A DNA stretch of 64,000 bases from Anadara kagoshimensis. Its lineage: Eukaryota > Mollusca > Bivalvia > Arcoida > Arcidae. The position numbers and the translations under genes are program-made. Positions 36,191 through 47,813 of the stretch are shown here, one piece after another. The stretch lies in NCBI GenBank assembly GCA_021292105.1, contig CM037862.1, positions 3,480,501 to 3,544,500 on the forward strand, given 5' to 3'. The notes below the pieces were generated by a model. The model was not told the DNA's origin. It worked only from the letters and a program-made list of their open reading frames with translations, and did no database searches. Position 1 is the stretch's first letter, and every line of letters begins with the position of its first letter.

Positions 36191-36339
36191 TTAGTATTAT
36201 TGTTATTATGATGACAATTTTTAAAACAGTTTTTTTTATTTTATCATCAAAACACTGAAATAAATTTAAACAGAATCAAACATGAAGACTTATAGACAAA
36301 TATTTTTTTTTAAATTACGCACTGTCATAAACTTCAATT

Positions 36340-36340
36340 T

Positions 36341-36378
<38 letters not shown>

Positions 36379-36636
36379 AATCGGAAATTGTTTATAAACG
36401 TTTATCCTTGTATGAAATATTTGATATGATAGACAATGAGAAGCTGTTTTTTTTAACCCGTATTTTGATATTTCGTTGTACAAAAAAACTACAGGTCTCT
36501 GACAATTTGAGGTCATAATATTGCTGTTTCTAGAGAGAAGATGAAAAAACCTACAGACTCTAGTATAAAGAACTCGAATTTTGCTTGTTATACAAAAAAT
36601 AAAGTGGGAATGACTGTGCATATTCTTTCCTGTTAG

Positions 36637-36683
<47 letters not shown>

Positions 36684-37060
36684 TTATTAGTTCCCCTAAA
36701 TAAATATAAAATAATAAATAAATAAATAAATAAATAAACAAACCCCAAAAGAGATATTAAAATAATTAAAATGATATTAAATATTAAAGAAAACAGGGTT
36801 TTATATGTCTCTGATTAAAATTATTATAAATAATATTTTAAAAACAAAAATTTGTGTTCTTTTTATTAATTCTTTGTGGTAAATAGATAAAAATAAATAA
36901 ATAAATAAACAAATAAATTTCGAAAGAAATGATGAAAATAAATAAATGTAAAATTATGTTTTGTAAAAGTATTAGTAAAAGTTTATCATACTTCACAGTG
37001 CTTTCTTTCTTTCTTTATTTATTTATTTATTTATTTATTATTTTTATTATTTTTTTTTTG
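36340..37060. repeat. microsatellite cluster
   Basis: (ATT)n at about 36343-36377, (TC)n at 36638-36680, (AAAT)n at about 36713-36740 and 36890-36915, (TTTA)n at about 37010-37040. The open frames spanning them are artefacts. Confidence 0.9.
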
Positions 37061-37407
37061 CTGAAGAAAATTGATATAACCAATGCTAAAAATAAACAAA
37101 ATATATAAAAAATGAGAAGTTGAGAAGTTACTATTGATAAATCTGGGTAATAAATACATATCACTATACAAGCTTCAGTTACTAAATAGCTGGGATAACA
37201 CCTTCTGCGTCACTTCCGGTTTATGCCCTTTTACTACCAAAGGGAGATAACACTGTTTTTCAACAGTTTTAGGACTTTATTTTACGCTGTAATTAATGAC
37301 AGAAATGATTAAAAATGTTATTTGTGGCTATATCGACTCTTTATTATGTAATCTTTGGGAAAATAGTACTAAAAAAAATTCGGTTTTTGGTGACCGGTGA
37401 CCTTTAA

Positions 37408-38125
37408 TATTAATGTGGAATGTATTGGAAAGCTACATAGCAATTTCCTGGAATAATGTCATTTCAAGAAAATGCAATTCCATATTAAATGGAAGTACCG
37501 TTACTTGTTCCACATAAACGTTAAAGGGTATGGCATGATTTGCTGACAAAACCCATTTCATTTCTGTTGGATAGTTTGAATGGAATGAGGGAAAATGAAT
37601 GTATGGTGGAGGAGGGGGGGGGGGGTTAAAAGTGGGTTTCTAAGATGTTTTCATCAAAATATTCAAAGTGCTATCATTTCATTCATTTTACTTTATTCAT
37701 TTTATGTAAGGTGAACAAATATGAGGGAAATTAGATGTATGGAGGATGGGATAAAGGTTACAAGTTGATTTGTAATATGTTTTCATTAATACATTTAAAC
37801 TGCTATTATTTCATTTATTTTACTTAAGGGGAACAAATATATACATTTACATTTTAATTTATTGTTGATCTTCTACACTTACTGTCTATATTAAAATGAA
37901 TTAATTTAAATATCAGATTTAAAAGTTTTATTTTTCCATTTCCACACAATGATTAAGCATGACATGTACTGCTTAGCATGTTGAATTAAGCAGTGAATCC
38001 TATTTTTCGGGTCATTGAGAGATACGGTGAATGAATGTTTTGCACACTGTGTATTTTTTATAAAAAATGTACCATACAAATCGCTTATTACATGTGGGGT
38101 AAATGCACACTTAGAGATCACAGTG
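37408..38125. other. intergenic, nothing recognised
   Basis: One G-run (about 37608-37625) inside two loosely related copies of GGGAAAxxxAxATGTATGG; no gene seen. Confidence 0.4.
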
Positions 38126-38129
38126 CCTC

Positions 38130-38320
38130 TTAGTGCCTAGGTTTGTCTCTGAATTTGAATCCCACTCGGACAGGTTTTAGTGTGAGAAAGTCAGTTGGCT
38201 TGTTTAAGGTTGGTGGTTTTTCCAGGTACTGTACTCCAGTTTCCTCGGCCATCATAGAATTGCTGCCTCAATATAAGTGAAAGAATCTTGAGTGGGGGAA
38301 AAAAAACCCTTACATTACTC
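38130..38320. repeat. SINE-like repeat, copy 1
   Basis: Shares TTTTAGTGTGAGAAAG, GTTGGCTTG, and AATCTTGAxTGxGG with 46900-47110 and 49360-49560; GAATTTGAATCCCAC resembles a pol III B box. Tentative tRNA-derived SINE. Confidence 0.35.
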
Positions 38321-38989
38321 CAGTCCCTCTGGTTGCTAGATGACCTGATATTGACAGAAATCCAGGGGTTAACTTTACAGTAGACTAACCTCCAATCCAA
38401 GGGAGAGAGTTGTACTCTTGGTTACTTTACTTTGTTGTATCAAAGATAATGACCTGGTGAGTTATAAACTCTGAATAATGCATATTTCAACTTGTACTTT
38501 TGTAGGGAAATACTTTAAGAATTTGCAGTTAACCCTTTAAAGGGCTGGAAGGGTTATGCCTTAGTTACTTTGCAAGCTTGGTAATGATCACTAGTATTTA
38601 TCAAATTAGTTCCAGTTTTATTGGAGATATTAAAATCCAACTTTCAGCAATAACTTTCTAAACCCCTTGCTGTAAACAGTCATGGTTTGTATAAAATGCA
38701 AATCATGTCATGGGATGAAATATCTAAGCAGAGCCCACACTGGCACACATTTTTTTGTCGCAAATTTTAAATGAGAGTAGAAATTTTAAGTCTTCTAGAA
38801 TATTTTTTCTATTAAAAGATGACTTTTTTTGTTGCAATCTATAGTATAAGAAGTGTCGCAAATAGCGACTGACAGTGTGACCTCTGCCTAAGTTAACTGT
38901 AGCTTGCTTGCTGAAAATTATCCTGATTTCAACTAATTCAGGTGTACTCATGAAAACAATATTAGGTCCAAACAGTGAATCTCCACACT

Positions 38990-39275
38990 AGTGTAAGGTT
39001 GTTCGCCATTGATTTAAGATGTGTTCCAAAGACATAATTTGAAAAGATAGTTTTATAAAATTCTGAAACCAGCTTTTGACAACATGCATTTCTGTTTACG
39101 GGTATATCTTAGTGCAAGGGTATTATACCTTTCTGAATGGAGTAGGAATGCTAAAATTAGTTAAAATTTTTGTGCAGATAACCAAAATCAGCTGTTTATT
39201 TTGGCATTTGTAATCCAGTATCCAAGGAAGATAATGATAAATCATCTGGATGATTAAGGACTGGAACACGTTGTC
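38990..39275 (+). repeat. dispersed repeat family R5, copy 1
   Basis: Matches 63690-63985 in order: AAACCAGCTxTTGA, AACATGCxTTTCTGTTTA, TTTTTGTGCAGATAA, GGCATTTGTAATC, GATAAT...CATCTGGATGATTA. No coding. Confidence 0.65.
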
Positions 39276-39756
39276 TTTGAGGAGACACAAAGTTCTCACA
39301 CAAACATACTGGAAAGCAGACACAGATGCGAACCAGCCTCTAGTTACTCCTTAACAAGTTCAAGGCCAACTATGTAATTTTTTAACCCATTCTTTTAATT
39401 AAACAGAATACATCATAAACATGGATTAAAAAAGTGCCCTTGATTTTCTTCAATAAAATAAAATTGCCCCGAAGATTTAAAAAAAAGCAACACAAGACAA
39501 GAATGTATTTCATGTTTATTAAATATTTATTTTTATGGTCAAATTAATTAGAATCAGATCTGTTTTTTTGAGTATTCATATAGTCAAGATATTAATACTA
39601 AACTCTAACAAAGTATATAATAACTATCAAAATAAAAATGAAAATATCTTCATATCCAGCAAAATATCAAAACAAAACACTGATAATAAAAATGACATGC
39701 TTAAAATTCCTTTTTCAGACATTTCATGATCAGTAAAAAAGGCTCAAAAAAAAATT

Positions 39757-40078
39757 CAGTCCAACCTGCCTTAAAGGCCACCTCTATATAAGGGCCACCT
39801 GCTTTTAAAGGCCAGTAAATTTTATCCCAATTGTTCTTTATTCATACATTTGAACCTGTATATAAAGGTCACCTGCCCATAAAGGCCACTTTTACTGGTT
39901 CCCTTGGGTGACCTGTATAGACAGGGTTGACTGTACCACCTGCCCATAAAGGCCACTTTTACTGGTTCCCTTGGGTGACCTGTATAGACAGGGTTGACTG
40001 TACCACCTGCCCATAAAGGCCACTTTTACTGGTTCCCTTGGGTGGCCTTTATAGACAGGTTTGACTGTACTCGGTGGT
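39757..40078 (+). repeat. repeat family R2, copy 3, with its 3' end triplicated
   Basis: Begins CAGTCCAACCTGCC. Its last ~67 bp (CCATAAAGGCCACTTTTACT ... ACAGGGTTGACTGTACCACC) is repeated three times in tandem before the final CAGGTTTGACTGTA. Confidence 0.8.
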
Positions 40079-40079
40079 A

Positions 40080-40767
40080 TACTGTAATTGTACTTGATGT
40101 AACAATAAAATTTTATTGGAAATATTGTCTTAAAGAGCAGATAGAACAATCCCTTTTTTCTACAGATTTTCTTTACCATTCTCTCTTGATTTATCGCCAA
40201 ACCCCTTTATGATGCTAAAATCTGAACATATGTTTGTAATGAATTTGAAGTTTTACTGTGTATTACGATAGTATTTCTGGTGATGGTGATCATGAATTAA
40301 CACTATATGTCTAGTGTGAAAATCACTAAAATAAAAACCACATCGAAATAAAGAACATTTACAGAAATGAAAAATAAATAAAAAACGTAAAGAATTTTAA
40401 ATAAACTGTATAAAAATGCAGGGCTTTTTCTACCTAGAATTTATGGCAGAAATTGGACCCCATTCTTAATGATTTCCCCAATTTCAAATTTTGTCAAGTT
40501 AATATCCCCAATTATCCGTAGGTATCTTACTTTTTACATTTTAACTCGCCCAAAATACTTATATAAATTTATGCACATTTTATTTACCTGATCTTTTAAA
40601 TTACACTCTTTTATATAATTAATATGCATTTCTTTAGGTGTAATAGGTTTATTTTTAATTTTGAAATTCCAAAATTGCATGGATTTCTGTCCACTAAATT
40701 CCCAAAGTCATGGACCTGACCCTGAAATGTATCATCAACTGGAATGTACTGGACATTTAATACTGAC
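40080..40767. other. 3' flank of the DUF4773-type gene
   Basis: AT-rich; should hold the 3'UTR of the minus-strand gene. No other feature recognised. Confidence 0.4.
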
Positions 40768-42467
40768 TTAATTCAATCCAACTACATTCACCAACTTTCC
40801 ATCTTGGAATTTTTTCAACATTAAGCTTGATGCCAGTTTTTCAATGAGTTTGTTCCGCTGAAGAATCTCTGATGTCTTTCCATTTGATGTTATCCCAATG
40901 TTCTCATGGTCACCAGGGGGAATTGTGAAGCATCCTAAAGGAATTGATTCAATCAGCTTATGAAGTATCCTAGCCTCTAAATTAATACATCCATGAAGCC
41001 TTTTATTTTCGAGAGTCAAATTCTTGAAGCGGATACAAATACTTGCTTCGTTCTTCAGATATGGAAGTGCTATACACAGAGGTGGAGGATTTCTTACTGA
41101 AATAATAAATACAAAATGATTTAATGTCTAAAATGCATAAAGGTACCTAACAAAACAATACTCTTAATCTGAATAATATGAACCAAAGAATAACTTCATA
41201 AACTATATTTTGAAATTCAGGATGAGTATGAAATAAATTCTTATATATTGGTCTATACAGTAGACTTTTGTTGTAAGGAGTTCAAGGAAAACGTATCTAA
41301 TCTATATATAGTTATGTGACACACCTATGTGCACCCCAGCACAAAGAGAATTAGGTAGGTAGGTATTATTAAACTTGTGTGTTCAAAGGACAATGATGTA
41401 CATCCCAGGCAACAGCAAAATTATCTAGGTGAAAGTAAAGATCACCAGGAATACAACAAACGGTAAAATTACTAAACTGGTACCACACACTCATATAATC
41501 CCAAACTACATACACACAGCAAGTATGATCTTAATCAGTCATAGTTACTTGTGTATTAGGAGTCATGTTCTTTATTATATACCTGATATTTCCTCTTTGA
41601 GCTCCACTTTCCCATTAACCAGTAGAACCAGACTTACACCATATTCATCAGGGAGATATGACACGTTCACACAAACTGTCAAAACAAAATGTCAAAAATG
41701 TATTATTCAATGTGTACTTAATTTATGTTTTTGACATTTCATCAATGAAAAGCAGAAAAAGTGTGGTTTGTCTACATGTGTGCATCAAGTCCATCAACAA
41801 ACTTTAACTCACATTTTAACCTTACCTCTGGATGCCAACACTTAAGCTTGTATTTAACACAAAATGTAAAATAAGCTATATATACCCTATGCAAACAAAG
41901 TTTAAGGAGTTTGACAGAAATCACCCTTACCTCCATCCCAGTATCTTGTCTGTTCCATACCGTCCATGTCTATGGATGGATTTTTATCAAACTTAGAACA
42001 AATGTAAACAAGAGACAATGTGTTGCATACAAAATTTAGGTCAAGGTCAAATCTTGGAAAAAACTCGGAAATGTTAGTGACAGGAGGGGGTATTTGTTGC
42101 TAAAAAGACTGCTCTAGATTTGGTACAAGCGAGTTATACATGTTCAGTCATAAGTTCTAGAAACCACCTGGAACTTATAGAGTCTGGTCACTTGCTCGTT
42201 TTTTCAAATAAAACTAGTCAAGAATTCCAGACCTCAACATTTTTCCACTTTCCTGTAACATTTGATTAGGCTGTTTCATGATATTTCTATGAAATGTTTT
42301 GATAAGGAACCAATGGATGTTCTGTTTTACTTTGATCTTACTTGTGTCATTCAGATTTATTTTCTCCACAGTGGCATGGACACAACATCCACAGGTAAAC
42401 CCTCCACACTCGCATCTTTTTGTATCAACTGACTTAGCCACATTTTTCAAACCATCTTCTGTATATT
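40768..42467 (-). CDS. DUF4773-type cysteine-rich secreted protein (partial 5')
   Basis: Three consecutive exons: 42342-42467, 41583-41675 and 40768-41096, with GT-AG introns and consistent phases. Exon a carries KRCECGGFTCGCCVHAT (CxC...CxCC) and ends NDT; exon b gives ICVNVSYLPDEYG; exon c starts RNPPPLCIALPYLK and continues ICIRFKNL and LHGCINLEAR. This order (CxC-CxCC, CVN-Y, NPPPxC, C-RF, GC) is the pattern of the DUF4773 domain, a family of unknown function common in invertebrate secreted proteins. About 70 residues follow the domain. The upstream exon, presumably with a signal peptide, was not found; exon a begins with two bases of a split codon after TTTCTTAATTTAG. Head-to-head with the SOD-like gene. 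Confidence 0.72.
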
Positions 42468-43151
42468 CTAAATTAAGAAATAATATATAATAAAACATTC
42501 ATTTGTTGATGTTAAAACTGCATACCGTTATCTGTTGATACTAAGCCTGACACTAGCAATGAGCTACATGTTTACCAAGTAACATGATTTATTACCTGAG
42601 TAACATATTATCACACTGTTCGTGCTGTACTATAGTAATGCACAAATGAGCTGTTAAATAAGAAACAATGTTGTAAAAAATTATAAATTATATACAAGTG
42701 ATTGTTTGTTCTGTAGTGCAACTTTGACAAGGCAGTGACTTTATGGAGCACTAGAATTCCCAATTGTTACTTGTATGTACTTTAAAAGAATAAACCAATA
42801 ACCATACAAGTTTGTGTATACAAAGTAGGCCTACATCTTAAAAACAAGGAAGTGACTACATATAAGTCTAAGTAAATCTTTAGTCAAGAGAAAATGCAGT
42901 AGATGGCATGTATAAAATGTTTAACATAAACCTGACTACGTAGTTAAGTCAGTCAGTGACAGTTTTCACCTTTTGTAAATATGTGACTGCTACAAGTTCC
43001 CCATAAAGACAATATCAACAGTAATTTACATGTCCACATCTTGACACTTCCTCTGTCAAAATATTTGTAGTCATGTGATTTAGTAGAGTTGTCTCCCTTA
43101 TATAATACTAAAATTAGCAACACATGTGATAAATCATGTGACTTGGTTAAA
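42468..43151. promoter_or_regulatory. shared intergenic region of a divergent gene pair
   Basis: Lies between the first visible exon of the DUF4773-type gene (-) and the start of the SOD-like gene (+). It must hold the SOD-like promoter and probably the missing 5' exon and promoter of the other gene. No clear TATA box. Confidence 0.35.
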
Positions 43152-44313
43152 ATGGCAGGCGGTGTGAAAAAGAGGAACGTGTTTCAGATCTCAATATTTT
43201 TAGGGATTTTGACATATTCCAGTGGGAACTCATATCCCTATGAATGCATAAGAGAGATTAAAGACGAATACACATTGCCAACACTCCCGTTTGGCTATGG
43301 AGACCTTGAACCCTACATTGATGAGGCCACTGTAAAAGTCCACCACACTGGTCATCATGCAGCTTATACCAAGAAAATGAACACTGTCCTGCAACAGTGG
43401 CGAAATGATCCAGTTGAGGGTGTAATTGTTGTATTTCATTTTGCAAAATATATACAAATCTTCACTAATAAAATTTAAACAGCAATAGATGTTCACAAAA
43501 CCTGAAACATACAGTCTTAAATTTAGTAAAATATTTAAAGGAATAAACTGCAAATGCTGTCATTGGTTGCACTATAGAGCAGGTTGATTGTGTGTCAGAT
43601 TTAAAAGAGAAAAGTCAGCAATTTAGCATTGTTTTGCAACCCCAGATGATTGATCCACATCAAGACTAGATGTTGCTCATAATACCATATATCTATGTTG
43701 CCCAGGAAAGAAAAAACTGTCCAAATATCAAATATAACCCTCAAAGACTAGGACTAGTCTATCTACACCAAGACGAATTACAGACGTTTCGTCCCATAGG
43801 ACTTTTCGTCCCATGCCATTTCGTACCATATTCAGGACTCTTCGTCCCATATTTGTAAGACGTTTCGTACCATAGGACTTTTCGTCCCAAGACATTTCGT
43901 AACATTGTTATATTATTTAAAAGAGATAAATAAATAAATATATATATTTTTGTTACTGTTTCGTGAATAAAATTTAATTATTTTTATATTAAGTCAAGCA
44001 CAGCTTGGAGATATTTATTTAATTTATTTTTTTTTAAATAAAATTTAATTATTTTTATATTAAGTCAAACACAGCTTGGATATATTCAGTATTATTATTA
44101 TTATTAATATTTTTTTAAAATTATTATTTGACTTTAACTAACCACGCTATATATTTGCGTATTTATATTTGATAAACTCACAGGGGCCAGTTTCATAATA
44201 AAATTTAAAAAATACCGATAAGTATATAAAAAGTACTTCTTTGTTAATTAAAAAAATGAAAAAAAGCACCCTTACCATTACTATTTCACTTTTTCACCTT
44301 TTTGATTAAATTA

Positions 44314-44365
<52 letters not shown>

Positions 44366-45807
44366 TCGATGTAATTGTAAAACTTATGATTATTATAAAT
44401 AACTATACCATAGATCTTTAGTATTGTTTATCCTTTACTCTGTCAGTCAAAATTATTACAGAACAGATTTCAAATAGTACACGACAAGACAGAGTTGTAG
44501 CTGAACAAAATATATACCGGTACTTACGTTAAGAGACAATCTTTCCCTAACATGAATATCCAGTTATTTGCGATTCTTACGAGAGAATTTGACAATGTTC
44601 CGAGCACAGTTAATATCTATTTATACATAATAAGAAAAATTATTAAATACGTGAATTTAAATCGTGAATACACTATTGGTTTGTGCTCTGGACATCGTCA
44701 AATTTCCATTAAAAATCGCACAATAACACCAACATAAAAGTTAAAAGGAATGTAACGGGACAAGCTACAAAATGTAATGATAAATCTTAAAATTGTGGAA
44801 CGAAAAGTCCTGAAAATGTTACGAAATATCATGGGACGAAAAGTCCTATGGTACGAAACGTCTTGCGAGTATGGGACGAAAAGTCCTGAATATGGTACGA
44901 AATGTCCTAAATATGGTACGAAATGGCATGGGACGAAAAGTCCTATGGGACGAAACGTCTTGCACCCACCAAGACAAAACAGGTTGTTACTAGTGACATG
45001 CTTTATCATTTAAGCCACCTGGTCATGTCATCTGGTCTGGTCCATGATATACCTCCCATAGGCCTACCATTTTTTATTGGATCAAACATGGGTGATGAAT
45101 GATTGAATGGATGTTTATTGGGGTTTGTGAATGCTATTGAATAGATAGTGAACAAATAGAGAGTGAAGGTACAGATGGTTGGCAAAATAACTTATAAAGC
45201 CATGATGATGGGTGGTTAAATTGATGTCTGGACAAATGGTGAATGAATAACGAATGGCTTGTAAATGATGGATAATGAGTTTAATGGGATTTTACTTCTC
45301 AGTCAAGAATATTCATTTATATCGAGATATCTCCATTTATGGGACAGAAATTTGTACCTTTGCAGTGTCCAAGAGGCCATTTACAGGTAGGGTTCTTTAG
45401 CATGTCACAGGGCATCAGTTTTTAAGGTCTCTTCTGAAAGACCCTGTGACTCTGAAAACTTTCCAAATTTTTCTGAATTTTGAACATTCAGAAAAAAATC
45501 AGAATACAAATATAAGTGTTCCGAAAAATTTAGACACTAAGTTTTGATGTAAGAAAAACTGAATGGAGTTATTTTTAGAAATATTCAAACAAAATCCAGA
45601 ATTCATAAGGGTCATTTCACTAAATACATACATTAAAAGCTGTCCCAATTATCAGTATGTCTTGTTTATTTCTTTTTTAGAAGAATATAAATCATTTGAC
45701 AGAAAAATCTATATTGGAAATATTGAAAGAAATTGAAGAAGTTCCACAAAAGTACAGAAAAGCAATCACCAATAATGGAGGAGGGTACTTAAGTTTCTCT
45801 CTATCTT

Positions 45808-45852
<45 letters not shown>

Positions 45853-47691
45853 ACATTTTGCATATATGTAGTAGAGAAAAATGTGTGTACACGTAGTTGT
45901 TCAAAACAATGTGATTAGTATATAATTGTGTTTTGTGTATCGGGCAGTTTTGTTGGAATTTTTCTGCAGTTTTGATGTTCAAAGTTACTATGAGCATAAA
46001 GAAGCAATGTATCTGCTATGGAATATTTTATATGTATCAATCTTACTTGGAAGTGTCACTGATTAACTGTTCATTGTACTAATGGAGCCTTGAACAACTG
46101 GGTCAATGAAAGATAAATTATTGTCAATTAAGCAAAATTGCTATACATGTACACAGTTACTGTAAACCAACTTTAATTCGTGACTATTTAATTTTCGTGA
46201 TTTTATTTTACCAAAACCATTTTGCAAATATTAATTTTTTCAATTTAACTATGGCCGAATATTTGGTATTAATATTAAATAAAAATTTTGGAGACATTTG
46301 CGTTAAATAGCTTTCATGATTATTTTGTTCTCACAAAACAAATTAAAATCTTTTAACAGTATACTGTAAATCACTTTAATTTCGCGGCACCGTTTTTTCG
46401 CAATCCCGTGATGGAAACAATTTTGCGACAAGAAATTTTCGCAATATCCCATGTGGAACCCCAGAATTAAAGAAGGTTTTTGTTACAGCAACTGATTTCA
46501 ATGTAAATATGATGTTCATCTAGTTATTTGGCCTTTATCCAATTTGTAAATTTTTTTATTTTCGTGCACTTTATTTTTGCAATTCTTGAACAGATCGCGA
46601 ATATCGCGAAAATAAAGTGCTCGCGAAAAAAATGTGATTTACAGTGTATGACTAAGAAGACAACTTTGTTTATTTACAGATTTGTAAATCATAATATATA
46701 CTGGTCAGTTATGTCACCAAACCCAGACAACAAAGAACGACTTCCAGGAGGGAATTTATTGTCGGACATTAACAAATACTTTGGAAACTTTTCACAGTTT
46801 GTTGACATTTTTACCAAAGAAGCTTTAACCTTGTTTGGTTCAGGTAATTGTTATATAGCCTATTGCAAATACATGCACATGTATATCATTCAAATAACTT
46901 ACCAGGGCTGCAGTTGCCAAATGGTCTAATCTATAAAGGGTCACATCGCCTCTCACCATGTAGGTTCCAAACCTAGAGCCTAGTTGTGAGCAAGTTTATC
47001 AGTTGGCTAGCTGAAGTTTATTGGTTTTCATCGGGCACTTCTGTTTCCCCTACCATCTCTTAACTGACAGCATCAAATCAAGTAAAATATTCTTGACTGT
47101 GGACGTATAACTTCATTAATCCAAAACAGATCATCAATTTTCTAATATTAGTTAATTCAGAGAGAGAGAGATAGGATTCTGCCGTTATATCCAGTGTCTG
47201 TTGTCTTGATTTCTTTGTGATCTTAAAAGTTTTAAAATAGGCCCTTGATTTTATAAAATAAATAACCTGTACCATCAAATGGCTTATCCAGTACTTTATA
47301 TTTTATGAAGGTTATATATGGTTATCAAGGAATCCATCAGATGGTGGCAAACTTTTAGTTTCTACAACAGCCTATCAAAATATCAAAAACATCTGCAAAT
47401 TAAAATTCATTTAACAGCTTATTTCTATTCTATGTAGGTTATGTATGGCTATCAAAGAATCCATCAGACGGTGGCAAACTTTTAGTTTCTACAACAGCCA
47501 ATCAGGACTCTCCTATTTCACAAAAACTCCAGCCAATCCTTGTCCTTGATGTGTGGGAGCATGCTTACTATCTCAAATATCAGAATAGACGTCCAGAACA
47601 TGTGTCAGAATGGTGGAAACTTGTGGATTGGAGTGTTGTGGAAAAACTGGATAACTGGTGGAAAGACAGTCCACAACATGATGAATTTTAA
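43152..47691 (+). CDS. secreted Fe/Mn superoxide dismutase-family protein
   Basis: Four exons: 43152-43412, 45681-45784, 46680-46843, 47438-47691; total 783 bp, 260 aa. Residues 1-27 are a signal peptide (NVFQISIFLGILTYSSG). The SOD N-domain has LPTLPFGYGDLEPYID and VHHTGHHAAY; exon 3 has FVNHNIYWSVMSPNP; exon 4 has DVWEHAYYLKYQNRRPEHV. All four metal ligands (human SOD2 His26, His74, Asp159, His163), His30 and Tyr34 are present. The active-site Gln is absent: the VQGSG site of MnSOD reads LFGSG, and the FeSOD Gln position is Gly. Activity is therefore uncertain. Exon 1 donor (CCA/GTTGAG) and exon 2 donor (GG/GTACTT) are weak; the first is chosen because it alone keeps frame. No mitochondrial-type presequence. 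Introns contain foldback FB2, (TG)n, (CA)n and MITEs. AATAAA follows at 47808. Confidence 0.88.
43775..44966. mobile_element. foldback element FB2 in SOD-like intron 1, 9-bp target duplication
   Basis: Bounded by CACCAAGAC at 43766-43774 and 44967-44975, a 9-bp direct repeat. Arms (about 43783-43905 and 44800-44958) are reverse complements built of subrepeats: ACGTTTCGTCCCATAGG, ACTTTTCGTCCCAT, CATTTCGTACCATATT. The left arm lacks one subrepeat of about 30 bp. The core is AT-rich with a ~75-bp tandem duplication (ATTAAGTCAA(G/A)CACAGCTTGGA) and a (TG)n run; no transposase. A 9-bp duplication suits Mutator-like elements. Confidence 0.85.
44316..44364. repeat. (TG)n microsatellite
   Basis: About 24 units, inside foldback FB2. 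Confidence 0.95.
45809..45849. repeat. (CA)n microsatellite in SOD-like intron 2
   Basis: About 20 CA units, 25 bp beyond the exon 2 donor. Confidence 0.95.
46165..46655. mobile_element. MITE-like inverted repeats in SOD-like intron 2
   Basis: At 46370-46650, ATACTGTAAATCACTTTAAT and ATGTGATTTACAGTGTAT are inverted ends, with inner TTTCGCG / CGCGAAA pairs. A diverged relative starting ACTGTAAACCAACTTTAATT lies directly before it. Confidence 0.6.
46900..47110. repeat. SINE-like repeat, copy 2
   Basis: TTGCCAAATGGTCTAA resembles a pol III A box and GGTTCCAAACC a degraded B box, 45-50 bp apart, followed by CAGTTGGCTAGCTG, TTCCCCTACCATC and TATTCTTGACTG. Confidence 0.4.
47311..47414 (+). pseudogene. 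partial duplicate of SOD-like exon 4 (cryptic alternative last exon)
   Basis: After ATTTTATGAAG, the sequence repeats the first ~65 bp of exon 4 with few differences and in the same phase. Spliced from exon 3 it would read GYIWLSRNPSDGGKLLVSTT, then diverge and stop at 47412-47414. That product lacks DVWEH and so two metal ligands. It lies 127 bp upstream of the real exon. The acceptor lacks a strong pyrimidine tract. Confidence 0.75.
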
Positions 47692-47807
47692 ATGGAAAGA
47701 CACTCGACAACATGATAATTTTATTTGTGGATTTCAAGTTAAAAGTTTTTTGAAATACAGCACATTCAATCAGAACAAGATTTTGAATTTAAAATTCATT
47801 ATAAAAA

Positions 47808-47813
47808 AATAAA
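47808..47813 (+). terminator. poly(A) signal of the SOD-like gene
   Basis: AATAAA about 117 bp after the stop codon. Confidence 0.55.

Larger units (their letters stand above)
32605..37407. mobile_element. TTAA-flanked inverted-repeat element, 4.8 kb, with nested insertions
   Basis: TTAAAGGTCACCGGTCACC at 32605 and GGTGACCGGTGACCTTTAA ending at 37407 are exact inverses. Both ends fall at TTAA, which would be the duplicated target, as in piggyBac-type transposition. No transposase was seen. The interior holds a second element (33590-36190) and microsatellites (36340-37060). Alternative: two solo ends of separate elements. Confidence 0.5.

Noticed and set aside
36334..36748. Open frames of 62 and 135 codons with Arg-Glu or Asn runs
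   Set aside because: They are translations of (TC)n and (ATT)n microsatellites.
41925..41975. Possible extra exon of the DUF4773-type gene (IDMDGMEQTRYWDG then GTAAGG)
   Set aside because: The flanking exons at 42342 and 41675 already join in phase and restore the domain order; adding it would break the domain and no acceptor was found.
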